Below are positions 18,937-28,463 of a stretch of 64,000 nt of DNA, in pieces. The stretch's first letter is position 1; each line of letters opens with the position of its first letter. The DNA lies in assembly GCF_026870175.2 (NCBI RefSeq), contig NZ_CP113977.2, positions 930,001-994,000 on the forward strand, read 5' to 3'. Position numbers and translations under genes: made by a program. Under the pieces are notes generated by a model. That model saw only the letters and a list, made by a program, of their open reading frames with translations, was not told where the DNA came from and searched no databases. The DNA comes from Flavobacterium aestivum. GTDB lineage: Bacteria > Bacteroidota > Bacteroidia > Flavobacteriales > Flavobacteriaceae.

Positions 18937-21420
18937 TTAAGTATTAAAATCTTCACCGTTAAAATCTCCTGGTTCTTTTGGTGGTTGCTCTTTTCCCAGG
19001 ATAATATTTATAGTATCCCCTTCCGGACTATAGATGTATGGCAGATAAAAATCGGCTAGAACTACTTTTTGAGGAATAGCTGATTCATCTGTATCTATTG
19101 GTTCAAATTGTAGTAACGATTCTAAATTGCCTTTTAAAAATTCGATCATATATGGTGGAAATTTTTTATCCATATTATAATCAGCCATTTTTATTAAATT
19201 GGATTTTATTATGTTGGTTTGTTCTTTACAGTCTTTTAAAGCTTTATCATCGTATGGGAGTATAGGATCAAACTTGCTTTTTTTGAGTACGGCACCTTCT
19301 ATAATATCAGCTTTTATTTGAGCATTATTCTCGCCAAAATCAATATCATCATTGTACTTTTTTATAGTATTTAGAAATTCTATTTCTTGAAAAGGAACTT
19401 CTTTTACCGTAAAAATGGAGCTATCTGTATAGATTAAAACAAAAGTTCCTCCTTTAGGAACTCCAGCTTTATGTTCTATTCCTTTATTTTTTTGTAAAAA
19501 AGTCGATAAGAATAATTCTTTATAGATATTCTCCCATCTACTTTGTGCTTCTTCAAAAATTACGGTGAACGGATCTTCTAAAAACAATTCATTAATTTCA
19601 TCTAAATGATCGACTAAATCCTCTGCAAGTGCTGAAATTTTCTCTTTGTTCAGCGTTAAACAAAAGCGATGAAATAGGAACATAATGTTTAGATTTTTAA
19701 AAATCTCATAGAAATTTTTATAGCCTGGTAAAAATTCTTGTAAATCTTCTTTCAGTAAAATCTTCACTTGACTCAAAATAGTTTTAAGAGTCGTAATGGT
19801 TTGAGCACTTAATAGATTTTGTGAAATGATAGGTGCTTTGTTCTGATTGATCCAGTTTATTACAAATTCAGTAATGTTATAAACTTTCTTTTTAGCCATA
19901 TCATAATCTAATTCCAGATCACCCCAACTTCCTTGGTGTTTTGAAATATCTACTTCTTTCCCCACAAAGTCTACTGCATTCAGGGCAATAACTTTGAAGG
20001 GTAAATTATAGGTATCTTTTATTGCTGTTAGTTGAGTTAAAACTGTTTGATAGTTTTGCCCAATATGACCTTCTATCCTAAAAAAGTTATACGGTTCTAC
20101 ATCATACAATAGCGGTTCTTTTACAGCTGGAATAGTTGTATAATTTGCTATATATGAGTAATAGGATAGGATTTCATTATTTCTGTTTTGAACTGTTTTT
20201 TCCGGATTCCATTTTTTATTTAGCTCTAGGATATTTTCATAATAAAAAGGAATCGATTTATTAGATAAAGGGATTGCACCATAAACAGAAGGAGTTATTT
20301 TTATTGTATCATCATCAATAGACCATGAATTAATTAAAAGAACTAATCTTTCGAACAAGAGTCTTAGCTTTTGGATTTCGATTTTTTCTGCATCGGAATT
20401 GCCCGTTTTTAAAAATGGAGTTCTAAAATCAGTTATTACCTTAGGATTACCAAGAATTACATGAAGCGGAAATACATTTTCATCTACACAACATAAAGTC
20501 GGATTTTGATTTTTGAAATCAATAATCTCATTAAACGCATACACAATGTCATACAGCCAGTCCCATAAGTATTGCACATTTAGGGATTCCTTATTGTTAT
20601 TAATAACCGAAAGAAGTTTTTGTTTTGCCTGTAGCAATAACGAAAATTGTGAATCCTTGTCTATGATTCCTTTATAGTAATTATAAACAACGCCTATTTG
20701 TTGGGACATATTGGTTAATAAAGCATCGTCAAATATTTTTTTGAACGAATCCAATACATTCTGACCAGTAAGGAGTTTGGTAAAAGGAACACCATATCGT
20801 GGTAAAAATAAGGAATGAAAAGTCTCCGGATCTTGAAATGAAGGGAATTTTAAATTATTCAGTTCAGTTTGATTTATTAGTAATGGTCGAATGTTAAACT
20901 CAAACCTTTTTCCTTTATCGTCACAATTTGTACTAACACAATTTTTTTCATCAATTAATGCCGTTTCTAATAAAAGCAAGACCATTTTATTGTCAAAGAA
21001 ATTATTAGGAATGGCTATTTTGTCGGGTTCAGTAGTATTGGACTCTAATAACTCAACTGTCTTTTTTATTGGAGCATACTTTTTTGAGTGTATAAATATT
21101 GGATCTAGAAAAGCTTCATTTTTTGTGTCTGGAGCCAAGAAAGTATTAGAAAGTTCGACATTATGGTAAAAAGAAAATATTTTCTCGCCCATTTCGATTT
21201 GAAATCCTAATGAAGTTACAGCTGTCCCACAAGAGATCTTTATTTGATTGGGTTGCGGAAAGGTAATGTCAAACCCACAAACAATACCAATGCCTATAAG
21301 CCCTTTGCGGGTAATACGATCCTGCTCTTCTAAATAACTTACAATCGTATTTAGGTGTTTTTGACTCAGTACTTGGTCAGCTTCAAATATGGGATATTTA
21401 GTAGTGGTGTATGCTTTCAT
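18937..21420 (-). CDS. Conserved eCIS protein of unknown function
   Basis: 827 residues with no signal peptide and no clear membrane helix. The N-terminal 110 residues (MKAYTTTKYPIFEADQVLSQ, then RKGLIGIGIVCGFDI and ISCGTAVTSLGFQI) look like a small beta domain. The remainder is mostly helical with short beta parts and a Cys pair in CVSTNCDDKGKRF. I do not recognise a named family. Its position between the second baseplate protein and the fibre candidate suggests a structural part that joins fibres to the baseplate. The 69-bp spacer upstream is longer than most in this operon. Confidence that it is a real gene is very high, but no role can be stated from sequence alone. Confidence 0.6.
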   Translation of the reverse strand: MKAYTTTKYPIFEADQVLSQKHLNTIVSYLEEQDRITRKGLIGIGIVCGFDITFPQPNQIKISCGTAVTSLGFQIEMGEKIFSFYHNVELSNTFLAPDTKNEAFLDPIFIHSKKYAPIKKTVELLESNTTEPDKIAIPNNFFDNKMVLLLLETALIDEKNCVSTNCDDKGKRFEFNIRPLLINQTELNNLKFPSFQDPETFHSLFLPRYGVPFTKLLTGQNVLDSFKKIFDDALLTNMSQQIGVVYNYYKGIIDKDSQFSLLLQAKQKLLSVINNNKESLNVQYLWDWLYDIVYAFNEIIDFKNQNPTLCCVDENVFPLHVILGNPKVITDFRTPFLKTGNSDAEKIEIQKLRLLFERLVLLINSWSIDDDTIKITPSVYGAIPLSNKSIPFYYENILELNKKWNPEKTVQNRNNEILSYYSYIANYTTIPAVKEPLLYDVEPYNFFRIEGHIGQNYQTVLTQLTAIKDTYNLPFKVIALNAVDFVGKEVDISKHQGSWGDLELDYDMAKKKVYNITEFVINWINQNKAPIISQNLLSAQTITTLKTILSQVKILLKEDLQEFLPGYKNFYEIFKNLNIMFLFHRFCLTLNKEKISALAEDLVDHLDEINELFLEDPFTVIFEEAQSRWENIYKELFLSTFLQKNKGIEHKAGVPKGGTFVLIYTDSSIFTVKEVPFQEIEFLNTIKKYNDDIDFGENNAQIKADIIEGAVLKKSKFDPILPYDDKALKDCKEQTNIIKSNLIKMADYNMDKKFPPYMIEFLKGNLESLLQFEPIDTDESAIPQKVVLADFYLPYIYSPEGDTINIILGKEQPPKEPGDFNGEDFNT

Positions 21421-21489
21421 ATCTAGATAATATTTGTTTTTTAATGAAATTTTATATCGCTTTTTTGAGCGATTTCATAATGATATTTT

Positions 21490-24400
21490 TTAAAGTGTGC
21501 CTAATGCTGAATTTCCTAAAATAATTGGATTACTAATTTCGCTTAAATGACAATCATAAAGGTTTCCTTCCGGATACATGGTGTTTAATTCATTTAAGCT
21601 TTTTATCATTGCCTGATGGTTTTTTATGTAATTGCTTTTATCCAGTTTTGTCAAGGTGTTGGAACATTTTTTTATCCTGTAATAGCGGTAATTCTCTAAC
21701 CAGTTTTTATAGGCTATTTGAAAAGACAACATATCGGCTTGATTAACCCAACAAATCTTTAGCAATACATGTGCTGGTGCTTCTTGTCTGAATATTTTTT
21801 CGGCATATTCCCTAAATGTCAAGTTTCTAAATCTTGACAAATAACCAGGCAAAACAATAGTTGCCTTAAAGGAATATGGATTGTTATTGGCTTCGTCCTT
21901 GCAATCATCTTGTAAACATACCGGGAGTAAATCGGGATCATTAAACAAAGTGCTGTCAAGCGGACGCAATAATATATGTTCTAAACAGTAAAAGTTTTCA
22001 AACGTTTCGCTCAAAGTCTGAAAGAGTTTTTTAGTATAATCGTAAGCTTCCAGTTGGCTGGAAAAAGATTTTTCGACCTTGGCTATTTTTTTGTTTTGAT
22101 GGACTAGATAGATGTAGAATTTCTTGCTATAAGAATCTATTCTATAGGCATTGGTATCAAGAATATGTGCTTGAGCCCAATTCCATTTTTCGATCAAGTC
22201 TACTGCTGGAGACTCTATTTTAAAGAGTATAGAACCTTGTTTTGTATTTACGGTCCATTGTGTTTGAGGAGTAATTTCGGTTACAATATCTCTTAATTGA
22301 ATATTATTTATTCCCAAAAGTTTGGCGACTCTTTTTTCATAACCTCCTCTGGAATCGGTGTCCCAAAAATCTTGGTATTTAAAGGTGTTTGCTTCTATTG
22401 TTACATTCAAATAATCCATACCAATCCCTCTTTGGCTACTGATTATTGGATATTGATTAATGAAATTTTGTTTGTCCTGTATTAAATCATCATACTGAAA
22501 GGAAAGCTCTCCCAAGCCTTTTGAATCTTGGTTTACCTGATACATCATAAAAACATAATCATTGAAGCTTTCACCAAAACGAGCCATTAAATGATCTAAA
22601 GATCGGTTCCTGCGCTCATAAAATTTCAACTTGGATTCGTATAATGAAATATCATCCATCAAAGAAACTGAGTCATTGTTAGTAATGGTCAGTTTTTCTT
22701 TTAATTGTGAAGAGTAAATTTCTTTTGAATAAAAATCCCCACCTGTTAAGTCATCTTTTTCTAAATATTTTGGGAAATAACTTCCATCGATTGTAAGGGT
22801 GTCTAATAGGTTTTTTGCATTATATAGTTGATTAAAAAAATCTGCTAAGATTTGATCATAAAAATGCAAATACCCTTTTAATTGGCTTACCTGTGCCTTT
22901 CTTTTATCTGGAACTTTATCTGATAATTTATTTTTGCCTAATCCATAATTCATCGGGAATTCATCCTGAATGCTATAGTATTCGTCTAATTGATAGAACT
23001 GTCCGGAAGGAAAAGGGAGTTCATTATTGGTGTTTAATAGTTTGTAATTTTTTTGTTGTGATTTATAGACTTGAATTTTTTGGTCAACCATCATTTGGTT
23101 GGTTTCTGAAAGCAAGAATGGGATACCTTTTTGAAATAAAAGAAGCTTTGATTTATTCGATGTAAAAACAGGATTAACTTTCCCGGACAGATTTAAGCAC
23201 CAAGCTTTATTTGTTTTCTCGGATAACGGGTTACCATACTTATCATAAGCTGTAAGCAGCATATTGCTTACGGAAATCACCCCTTTTATTTGCATTAAAG
23301 CTGCAATTATATCTGATGAATGTATAGAGGTTGGTAACTGAGAATTAATTATCTCTTCATCCTTCAAAAAACCATGGGTTAGTTTTGGGCCTAGAAATAA
23401 ATCCTCAGAATGATATCCTTGTTCTATAAGTTGTGCCAATGTATAAAACTTTATTGGCGGATTTATGATGTCATTGATGGTAATCTGAATTTGAGCCATT
23501 ACATCAATCACATTGCTTTGAGGTTCAATTTCAATGTCTGCACAAATAGCAATTTCAACACTATCAATGGTTTCTATGCATAAAAAATCTTCGGATAGAT
23601 TTCTATTTTGATGCAATCGATATTGAATTTCTGAAAATGTTTTTTGAACGGTTTTCTTTTTATTTTCAAAAAGAGAAACAAATTCACAAATGTTTTTTTC
23701 GGTTTTGAAATAATTTAAGGTTGCATGAAGCTCACGGGCATCATAAGGAATTATCAGGAACTCTAAAGAATCATTAAGGTTGTCAGATCTATAAATAGTT
23801 AGCTTGATTTTGTTTTCAAGATTGCCATTATCTTTATTTTTAACCTGCTCTATTGTTTTGTTTTTAATTTTTTGAGGTTTGTCCATCTTAGCAAATAGTA
23901 ATGCTTTTGGATCATTCCAGGAATTAAAAAGAGGATCAATATTTACCTGAATCCAATTGTTGCCTTCTAAGAATTCAAAATCTAACAAAGTCGAATTCAA
24001 ATCACCCAAAATAGGATCATCTTCTAGTTCAATAAATATTTTATTAAGCCCTCCCAACGGAAGTTTGCTTAAAGGTTTATTGTTTTTATCGGTGTTTTTT
24101 AGACTTAGTTTGTCTTCTAAAACATTTACATATAATGGAACTTCATTGTCATTTACTTGTAGAAAGCCAAGTTCATCCGTGGTTTTTTGAGTTGCCAAAA
24201 ACCAAGCATTCGAAACGCTATCAATATCTATTATTAATTTTCTATAATCAATCTCAGTTAGCGGAGCATTTGTAAATATGGCACTTGCCGGAAAAAAAGT
24301 TTGATTAGAAATTACCCCTTTTTTATTGGAGAGTAAATCTTTTATGTCAAAATCGGTTCTATAACCTAACTCAGTGATAGCATAACTTAAAATTTCGAGT

Positions 24401-24549
24401 ATAGTGATTCCTGGATCATGCGGATTGTAATCTGTCCAGAGTTTATGACCTAGTTTTTCTATATATTTCAGACCCTCTGTCCTCAAGAATTCATAATCTT
24501 GAGCAGGAAGTAATGTTCTGTCTTTTGCTATAAAATATTCCGTTTTCAT
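21490..24549 (-). CDS. eCIS baseplate wedge protein (Afp12-like)
   Basis: 1019 residues. The N-terminus has LWTDYNPHDPGITILEILSY (about residues 38-57) followed by ELGYRTDFDIKDLL, a pattern of baseplate J-type proteins in eCIS loci. The C-terminus includes LEHILLRPLDSTLF and RQEAPAHVLLKICWV, which I also associate with this family. Together with the previous gene it would form the two-subunit wedge around the spike, corresponding to T4 gp6/gp7 and Afp11/Afp12. It lies 2 bp behind the other baseplate gene, so translation is probably coupled. The assignment rests on motifs plus order; which protein equals which T4 part is an inference. Confidence 0.75.
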   Translation of the reverse strand: MKTEYFIAKDRTLLPAQDYEFLRTEGLKYIEKLGHKLWTDYNPHDPGITILEILSYAITELGYRTDFDIKDLLSNKKGVISNQTFFPASAIFTNAPLTEIDYRKLIIDIDSVSNAWFLATQKTTDELGFLQVNDNEVPLYVNVLEDKLSLKNTDKNNKPLSKLPLGGLNKIFIELEDDPILGDLNSTLLDFEFLEGNNWIQVNIDPLFNSWNDPKALLFAKMDKPQKIKNKTIEQVKNKDNGNLENKIKLTIYRSDNLNDSLEFLIIPYDARELHATLNYFKTEKNICEFVSLFENKKKTVQKTFSEIQYRLHQNRNLSEDFLCIETIDSVEIAICADIEIEPQSNVIDVMAQIQITINDIINPPIKFYTLAQLIEQGYHSEDLFLGPKLTHGFLKDEEIINSQLPTSIHSSDIIAALMQIKGVISVSNMLLTAYDKYGNPLSEKTNKAWCLNLSGKVNPVFTSNKSKLLLFQKGIPFLLSETNQMMVDQKIQVYKSQQKNYKLLNTNNELPFPSGQFYQLDEYYSIQDEFPMNYGLGKNKLSDKVPDKRKAQVSQLKGYLHFYDQILADFFNQLYNAKNLLDTLTIDGSYFPKYLEKDDLTGGDFYSKEIYSSQLKEKLTITNNDSVSLMDDISLYESKLKFYERRNRSLDHLMARFGESFNDYVFMMYQVNQDSKGLGELSFQYDDLIQDKQNFINQYPIISSQRGIGMDYLNVTIEANTFKYQDFWDTDSRGGYEKRVAKLLGINNIQLRDIVTEITPQTQWTVNTKQGSILFKIESPAVDLIEKWNWAQAHILDTNAYRIDSYSKKFYIYLVHQNKKIAKVEKSFSSQLEAYDYTKKLFQTLSETFENFYCLEHILLRPLDSTLFNDPDLLPVCLQDDCKDEANNNPYSFKATIVLPGYLSRFRNLTFREYAEKIFRQEAPAHVLLKICWVNQADMLSFQIAYKNWLENYRYYRIKKCSNTLTKLDKSNYIKNHQAMIKSLNELNTMYPEGNLYDCHLSEISNPIILGNSALGTL

Positions 24550-24551
24550 AT

Positions 24552-27500
24552 CTAGGAATTGTTTTTAATTTCCTCAATCAGATGAGTGTCATTAGGAATA
24601 AATAAGGTGAAATCTGTTTTAGGAATAATTTTTTTCACATTAAGATATTTTGCTTTTTCACTTTCATTCGTTGCATCCAGAATGATTTGATTCACTTCAA
24701 AGTCAATGATATAGTCAACAAAAGATTGATTGTCTATTAAAGCTATTAATGAGGCTATTTCTATTGTATTTGCAAACGTAACCTCATCATTTTCAAAAGC
24801 CCAAGGACTTAAATGCTGATTAATCGTTTTTATTAAAAGACTAGAATAGAGTTGTGTATCTGCACCAATAATGTCATGGTACTTTACCTTAAATTTCAAT
24901 TGAATCTTTTCTAATGTTGGAGATTTTACCAAGATTCTTGCATGTGGTGATGCAACTTCCTGAATCATATCTTTTATTCTTTTCATCGTACCCAAACTCA
25001 GTAAAGGTTTCCAGGATACTAAGTTTTGATAGTCATTTGATTTCGCAATAGGGATTAATGTAATATATCCGGCGGAAACATTAGAAATGGCTTTTGAATC
25101 ATAACGATAATGGTTCAAGCATTTCACTCTAAATACCTCTGGAAATTCTTGAAGAATTAATCTTTCATAATCCCAAGATGTGATTGCTCTTTTCTTATGA
25201 CGCAGTCTTTCACTGGATCTTTGATGCAACAGGCTGTCATCTTCTTGTTTTTTGCCTCCAAAAGAGGTGTACGGTTGGTTTACTTTTTTCACAAAATCCA
25301 AATGGTCATTTAGTTTTGAGATCGTTTCCTTAGTTGTGTTTTCTAAAAAGACGCTACCATTTTGCTCATAATCTACTAAAACCGCTTTTAGTGCTTGTTC
25401 ATGTATTCCTAGGCAGTTGCAAATAGCATCTATCTTATCAACCGTTATTTTTATCCAAAAAAGTTTCGGATCAAGAATTGTGGTGTCTTTTGTCTGAAAT
25501 TCAGTAATCGAAAGTTGCACTAAGCCGGATTGTGTTAATCCATTTGTTTCATCACCAATTTCATGGGGATCAAGTTCTATCCAAGTGTTATTTTTTAAGT
25601 ATTCCCATTTTATGGTGGCAAATTCTTGTCTCGGATTGGCAGTACCTTCAGCTAATTGAAACAAAAGGCTCAATCCGTTTCCTGAAACAACATTTTCAAA
25701 ACCCAGAAATAATTCGCCTCCTACTGGCTGATTTTCTGTTAATGGAAATGAAGAATCTTTTATTTTTTGATACCCAAAAGGGAGTATATGATACAAATCT
25801 ATTGGAGTAGTTGTTTTTTCCACTCCTTTGTTGTTGGTATAAACTTCGGTTACAGTATAATCAAGTAGAATGCTGTCAATAGTAGTTGCATGTGGTAAAC
25901 TTCCTCCGTTCTTAACGGCTGTAATGTAGCTGTTTAAAAAACTTTCGCCTGCATATTTGCTGTCATTCAGTATTATTTTTAAATAACCGGATTTACTAAA
26001 ATTATCAGGTAAGGTGTTTACTTCTTGGTATTCTTCAATTGGGTTTGTATTGGTAAACGTATTCTCAAATTTTTTCAAATCAACCCACAAACCATTTTCA
26101 TATTTTTCTATTCTAGTTTCATCATATAAAATGGTGATTTCTCTATATGGTTCATCATACCAATAGTCGTGGTGAGGCCCATGATGATCTGGCTTTTTTT
26201 TCTCTCTTTGTTCTGTTTGATAGACAAATAAAGGAGGGTTGATATTGAATGTTAAAACTGCATTTTTCTTTATAAAGAATTCTGGACAACCTATTACAAA
26301 TCCATTGCCTTTTCTTGGGAAATCTCCAAAGGGTTTAAAGGGTTTGTTGGTATCTACAGATCCAGTATCAGTTCCTAAGATAAAATTTTTCAAACCGGTT
26401 ACACTCACTTTTATCTCGAGTTTGTTTACGGTAATTTTTTCATTAGGGTATAATGGGACAATCTTTAAAACAGGGTAGACCGTTTTTAGATTTATTTCTT
26501 TATGAATTTCAGCATTGTAAGCTATTATCTTTTTTTCAGAAGCAGGGATCGTTAGAATGTTACCTGTTTTATTACTGATTTCAATGCAAGCTTTCTCGCT
26601 TGTGATATAAAATTTATATCTGGAAGTGTCTAACGCTGCGTTGTTTATTTTTATATGGATAGTTCTATTTCCTCCACTCAAGAAAAAAAGCGGACTTGCA
26701 ATCAGTAATCCTTTTTCTACGGGAATAGAGTTGTTTGCAAAAACATTAAAAGGAGTGTTTTTCCCGTTTAATTCAAGAAGGTTTGACTGTTTCCATTCTT
26801 TATTTGTAAGCGTAGTGTAACTGCTTAGAATTGATTTTATTTTAATATTATTTATGGCTTGGTCTGCAGTTGCGGCATAATATTTATTTTTCCCAAGTGA
26901 ATTTTTTCCAGCTGGAAAAATAGTTCCTTTTGGTAAGAGAGATACATTGTTTAGGCGTGATGGTTCTATTGTAAGGTGCACATAATCTGGAATGGCATTT
27001 GCAGGTTTAATTTGCAAAACGTCTTTATAATAGAAATCGAGTTGTTTTTTTGTAAATTCATTTAACTGCTTTTGGGCAACTCCTAAGAGTTTTAAAAATG
27101 TTAGAAAAAGAGTGTAATTAGGACTGTGTCCTGCGTAATTTTCTAATTGATTTTGAATACTGTCTTTACTGGCAAGTTTCCAATTTAGCAAAAGCCCAAA
27201 GAGTTGCTGAGTATTTTTATTAAACTCATAACTATTGAGTAAAGGCATAATTGCTGAAGCTGGTGCTATCTTTTGAAGGATATAAGTTATTTTGTCTTCG
27301 ATATAGGATTGTGTGGCCAGAAAGTATTGTTTTGCTGCAATGTGATCGTCTATCCTATTAATCTTGGCTATAACTCTTTTGATTTCTTCTTTCAGGTCTT
27401 CAAAGAAATGTATTAGAATCTTCTTTTGAGCTGCTGGATTAGCAGTAATTGTAATTTCTCTTTTTTTGATTTCATAGTTTGCCTGAATGCGTTCAATATC

Positions 27501-27749
27501 CCATAAAAACAATTGAACTAATATAGAAGTAGATTCCCATTGAAAAAAAGGTGCCCAATTCCCATCTTCATTATTATCATTGTTAATGAATTTTAGATAA
27601 TTAGAAATTTTTTGGGCAAACTGAATAAAATCGATTTCTGTTCTTTCATCAACAAGGAAATAATCCGTTTTTAGAGCAGCTAAAAAGCGCTCTTCTTGGG
27701 TCGTTCCCATTCCTTGATGAATTGATATTTTAGATGAGCAAGATTCCAT
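24552..27749 (-). CDS. eCIS baseplate J/gp47-like protein (Afp11-like)
   Basis: 1065 residues. The segment RLRHKKRAITSWDYERLILQ followed by FPEVFRVKCLNHY is a strong signature of large baseplate J-like proteins in contractile injection systems. It is followed by SPHARILVKSPTLEKIQLKF and a wedge-like C-terminus. A His/Pro/Tyr-rich loop (KKPDHHGPHHDYWYDEPYRE) sits in the middle and looks like an exposed insertion. The protein would form the baseplate ring that switches on firing. It is separated by 4 bp from the gp25-like gene and by 2 bp from the next baseplate gene. Family-level confidence is good. Confidence 0.82.
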   Translation of the reverse strand: MESCSSKISIHQGMGTTQEERFLAALKTDYFLVDERTEIDFIQFAQKISNYLKFINNDNNEDGNWAPFFQWESTSILVQLFLWDIERIQANYEIKKREITITANPAAQKKILIHFFEDLKEEIKRVIAKINRIDDHIAAKQYFLATQSYIEDKITYILQKIAPASAIMPLLNSYEFNKNTQQLFGLLLNWKLASKDSIQNQLENYAGHSPNYTLFLTFLKLLGVAQKQLNEFTKKQLDFYYKDVLQIKPANAIPDYVHLTIEPSRLNNVSLLPKGTIFPAGKNSLGKNKYYAATADQAINNIKIKSILSSYTTLTNKEWKQSNLLELNGKNTPFNVFANNSIPVEKGLLIASPLFFLSGGNRTIHIKINNAALDTSRYKFYITSEKACIEISNKTGNILTIPASEKKIIAYNAEIHKEINLKTVYPVLKIVPLYPNEKITVNKLEIKVSVTGLKNFILGTDTGSVDTNKPFKPFGDFPRKGNGFVIGCPEFFIKKNAVLTFNINPPLFVYQTEQREKKKPDHHGPHHDYWYDEPYREITILYDETRIEKYENGLWVDLKKFENTFTNTNPIEEYQEVNTLPDNFSKSGYLKIILNDSKYAGESFLNSYITAVKNGGSLPHATTIDSILLDYTVTEVYTNNKGVEKTTTPIDLYHILPFGYQKIKDSSFPLTENQPVGGELFLGFENVVSGNGLSLLFQLAEGTANPRQEFATIKWEYLKNNTWIELDPHEIGDETNGLTQSGLVQLSITEFQTKDTTILDPKLFWIKITVDKIDAICNCLGIHEQALKAVLVDYEQNGSVFLENTTKETISKLNDHLDFVKKVNQPYTSFGGKKQEDDSLLHQRSSERLRHKKRAITSWDYERLILQEFPEVFRVKCLNHYRYDSKAISNVSAGYITLIPIAKSNDYQNLVSWKPLLSLGTMKRIKDMIQEVASPHARILVKSPTLEKIQLKFKVKYHDIIGADTQLYSSLLIKTINQHLSPWAFENDEVTFANTIEIASLIALIDNQSFVDYIIDFEVNQIILDATNESEKAKYLNVKKIIPKTDFTLFIPNDTHLIEEIKNNS

Positions 27750-27753
27750 GAAG

Positions 27754-28167
27754 TTATTGTTTTAAATAGGTTCCTTCCTCTATATAAAATGGGAATACGT
27801 AGTTTTGCCTTGAATTTGTTGCTCGAATGGTATACTCAATTTCTATTTGAATCACACCTTCTGATACCTCTTTTGATCCAAAATATACGGCATTGAAATC
27901 TATTCTGGGTTCGTACTTTAGTATGGAATTTTTAATAATCCCTTTTATTTTAGTTAGTAGAGTTGTTGTAATATTTTCAAATTGCAACGGAGATAAATTA
28001 CAACCAAAATCTGACCGCATAATTCTTTCTCCTATTTGGGTAGATAAAAGAATATGCAAACTTTGATGTATGTCATTTTCGTTTGAAACGGTTTCTATAG
28101 TTCCAAAAAAAGAATCAAACGTAGGCGGAAAACTCCAGCCTGTTCCTAAAAATGTTTCTTCGCTCAT
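27754..28167 (-). CDS. GPW/gp25-family baseplate protein (Afp9-like)
   Basis: 137 residues, the usual size of gp25-like proteins. It contains LLSTQIGERIMRSDFGCNL, which matches the conserved core (GER-x(4)-FG), followed by ILKYEPRIDF with the conserved Glu-Pro-Arg. In T4, T6SS and eCIS particles this protein links the wedge to the first sheath ring and seeds sheath polymerisation. It lies 3 bp after the PAAR gene and 4 bp before the baseplate gene. In the antifeeding prophage gp25 (Afp9) precedes PAAR (Afp10); here the order is reversed. Confidence 0.9.
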   Translation of the reverse strand: MSEETFLGTGWSFPPTFDSFFGTIETVSNENDIHQSLHILLSTQIGERIMRSDFGCNLSPLQFENITTTLLTKIKGIIKNSILKYEPRIDFNAVYFGSKEVSEGVIQIEIEYTIRATNSRQNYVFPFYIEEGTYLKQ

Positions 28168-28170
28168 ATC

Positions 28171-28461
28171 TTAACCTCCTATTAATACTGTTGGACACCC
28201 TATTATTATTTTCCCTCCGTGAGCGGTTGAATCTCCCATTCTTGCGGCACCTTTTCCTCCAATCAACACTGATGTGGAGCCTTGAATTATAGAATCTGGC
28301 GGGCCTGTGCAAATGCAATTGTCTCCTAATGTAGAGGCAGGCATACCTCCTATAAGGACTGAAGTATTTCCTCCAGGCATTATAGGTCCTCCAACGTGTG
28401 GAACTGTGGCTGTCACCATGGGACAGATATGCATATCGGTACTTCTCGCAGCAGCTCCCAT
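28171..28461 (-). CDS. PAAR-domain spike tip protein (Afp10-like)
   Basis: 96 residues from MGAAARSTDMHICPMVT. The upstream extension of the reading frame runs into the spike gene and does not look like PAAR, so the start 2 bp after the VgrG-like stop is chosen. Repeats of the PAAR kind are visible: HVGGPIMPGGNTSVLIGG, STSVLIGGKGAARMGD and a final CPTVLIGG. The His and Cys residues (MHICPM, DNCICTG, TAHGGK) can coordinate the metal at the tip. PAAR proteins cap the spike trimer and sharpen it for membrane piercing. Expression is likely coupled to the spike gene. Confidence 0.92.
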   Translation of the reverse strand: MGAAARSTDMHICPMVTATVPHVGGPIMPGGNTSVLIGGMPASTLGDNCICTGPPDSIIQGSTSVLIGGKGAARMGDSTAHGGKIIIGCPTVLIGG

Positions 28462-28463
28462 TC

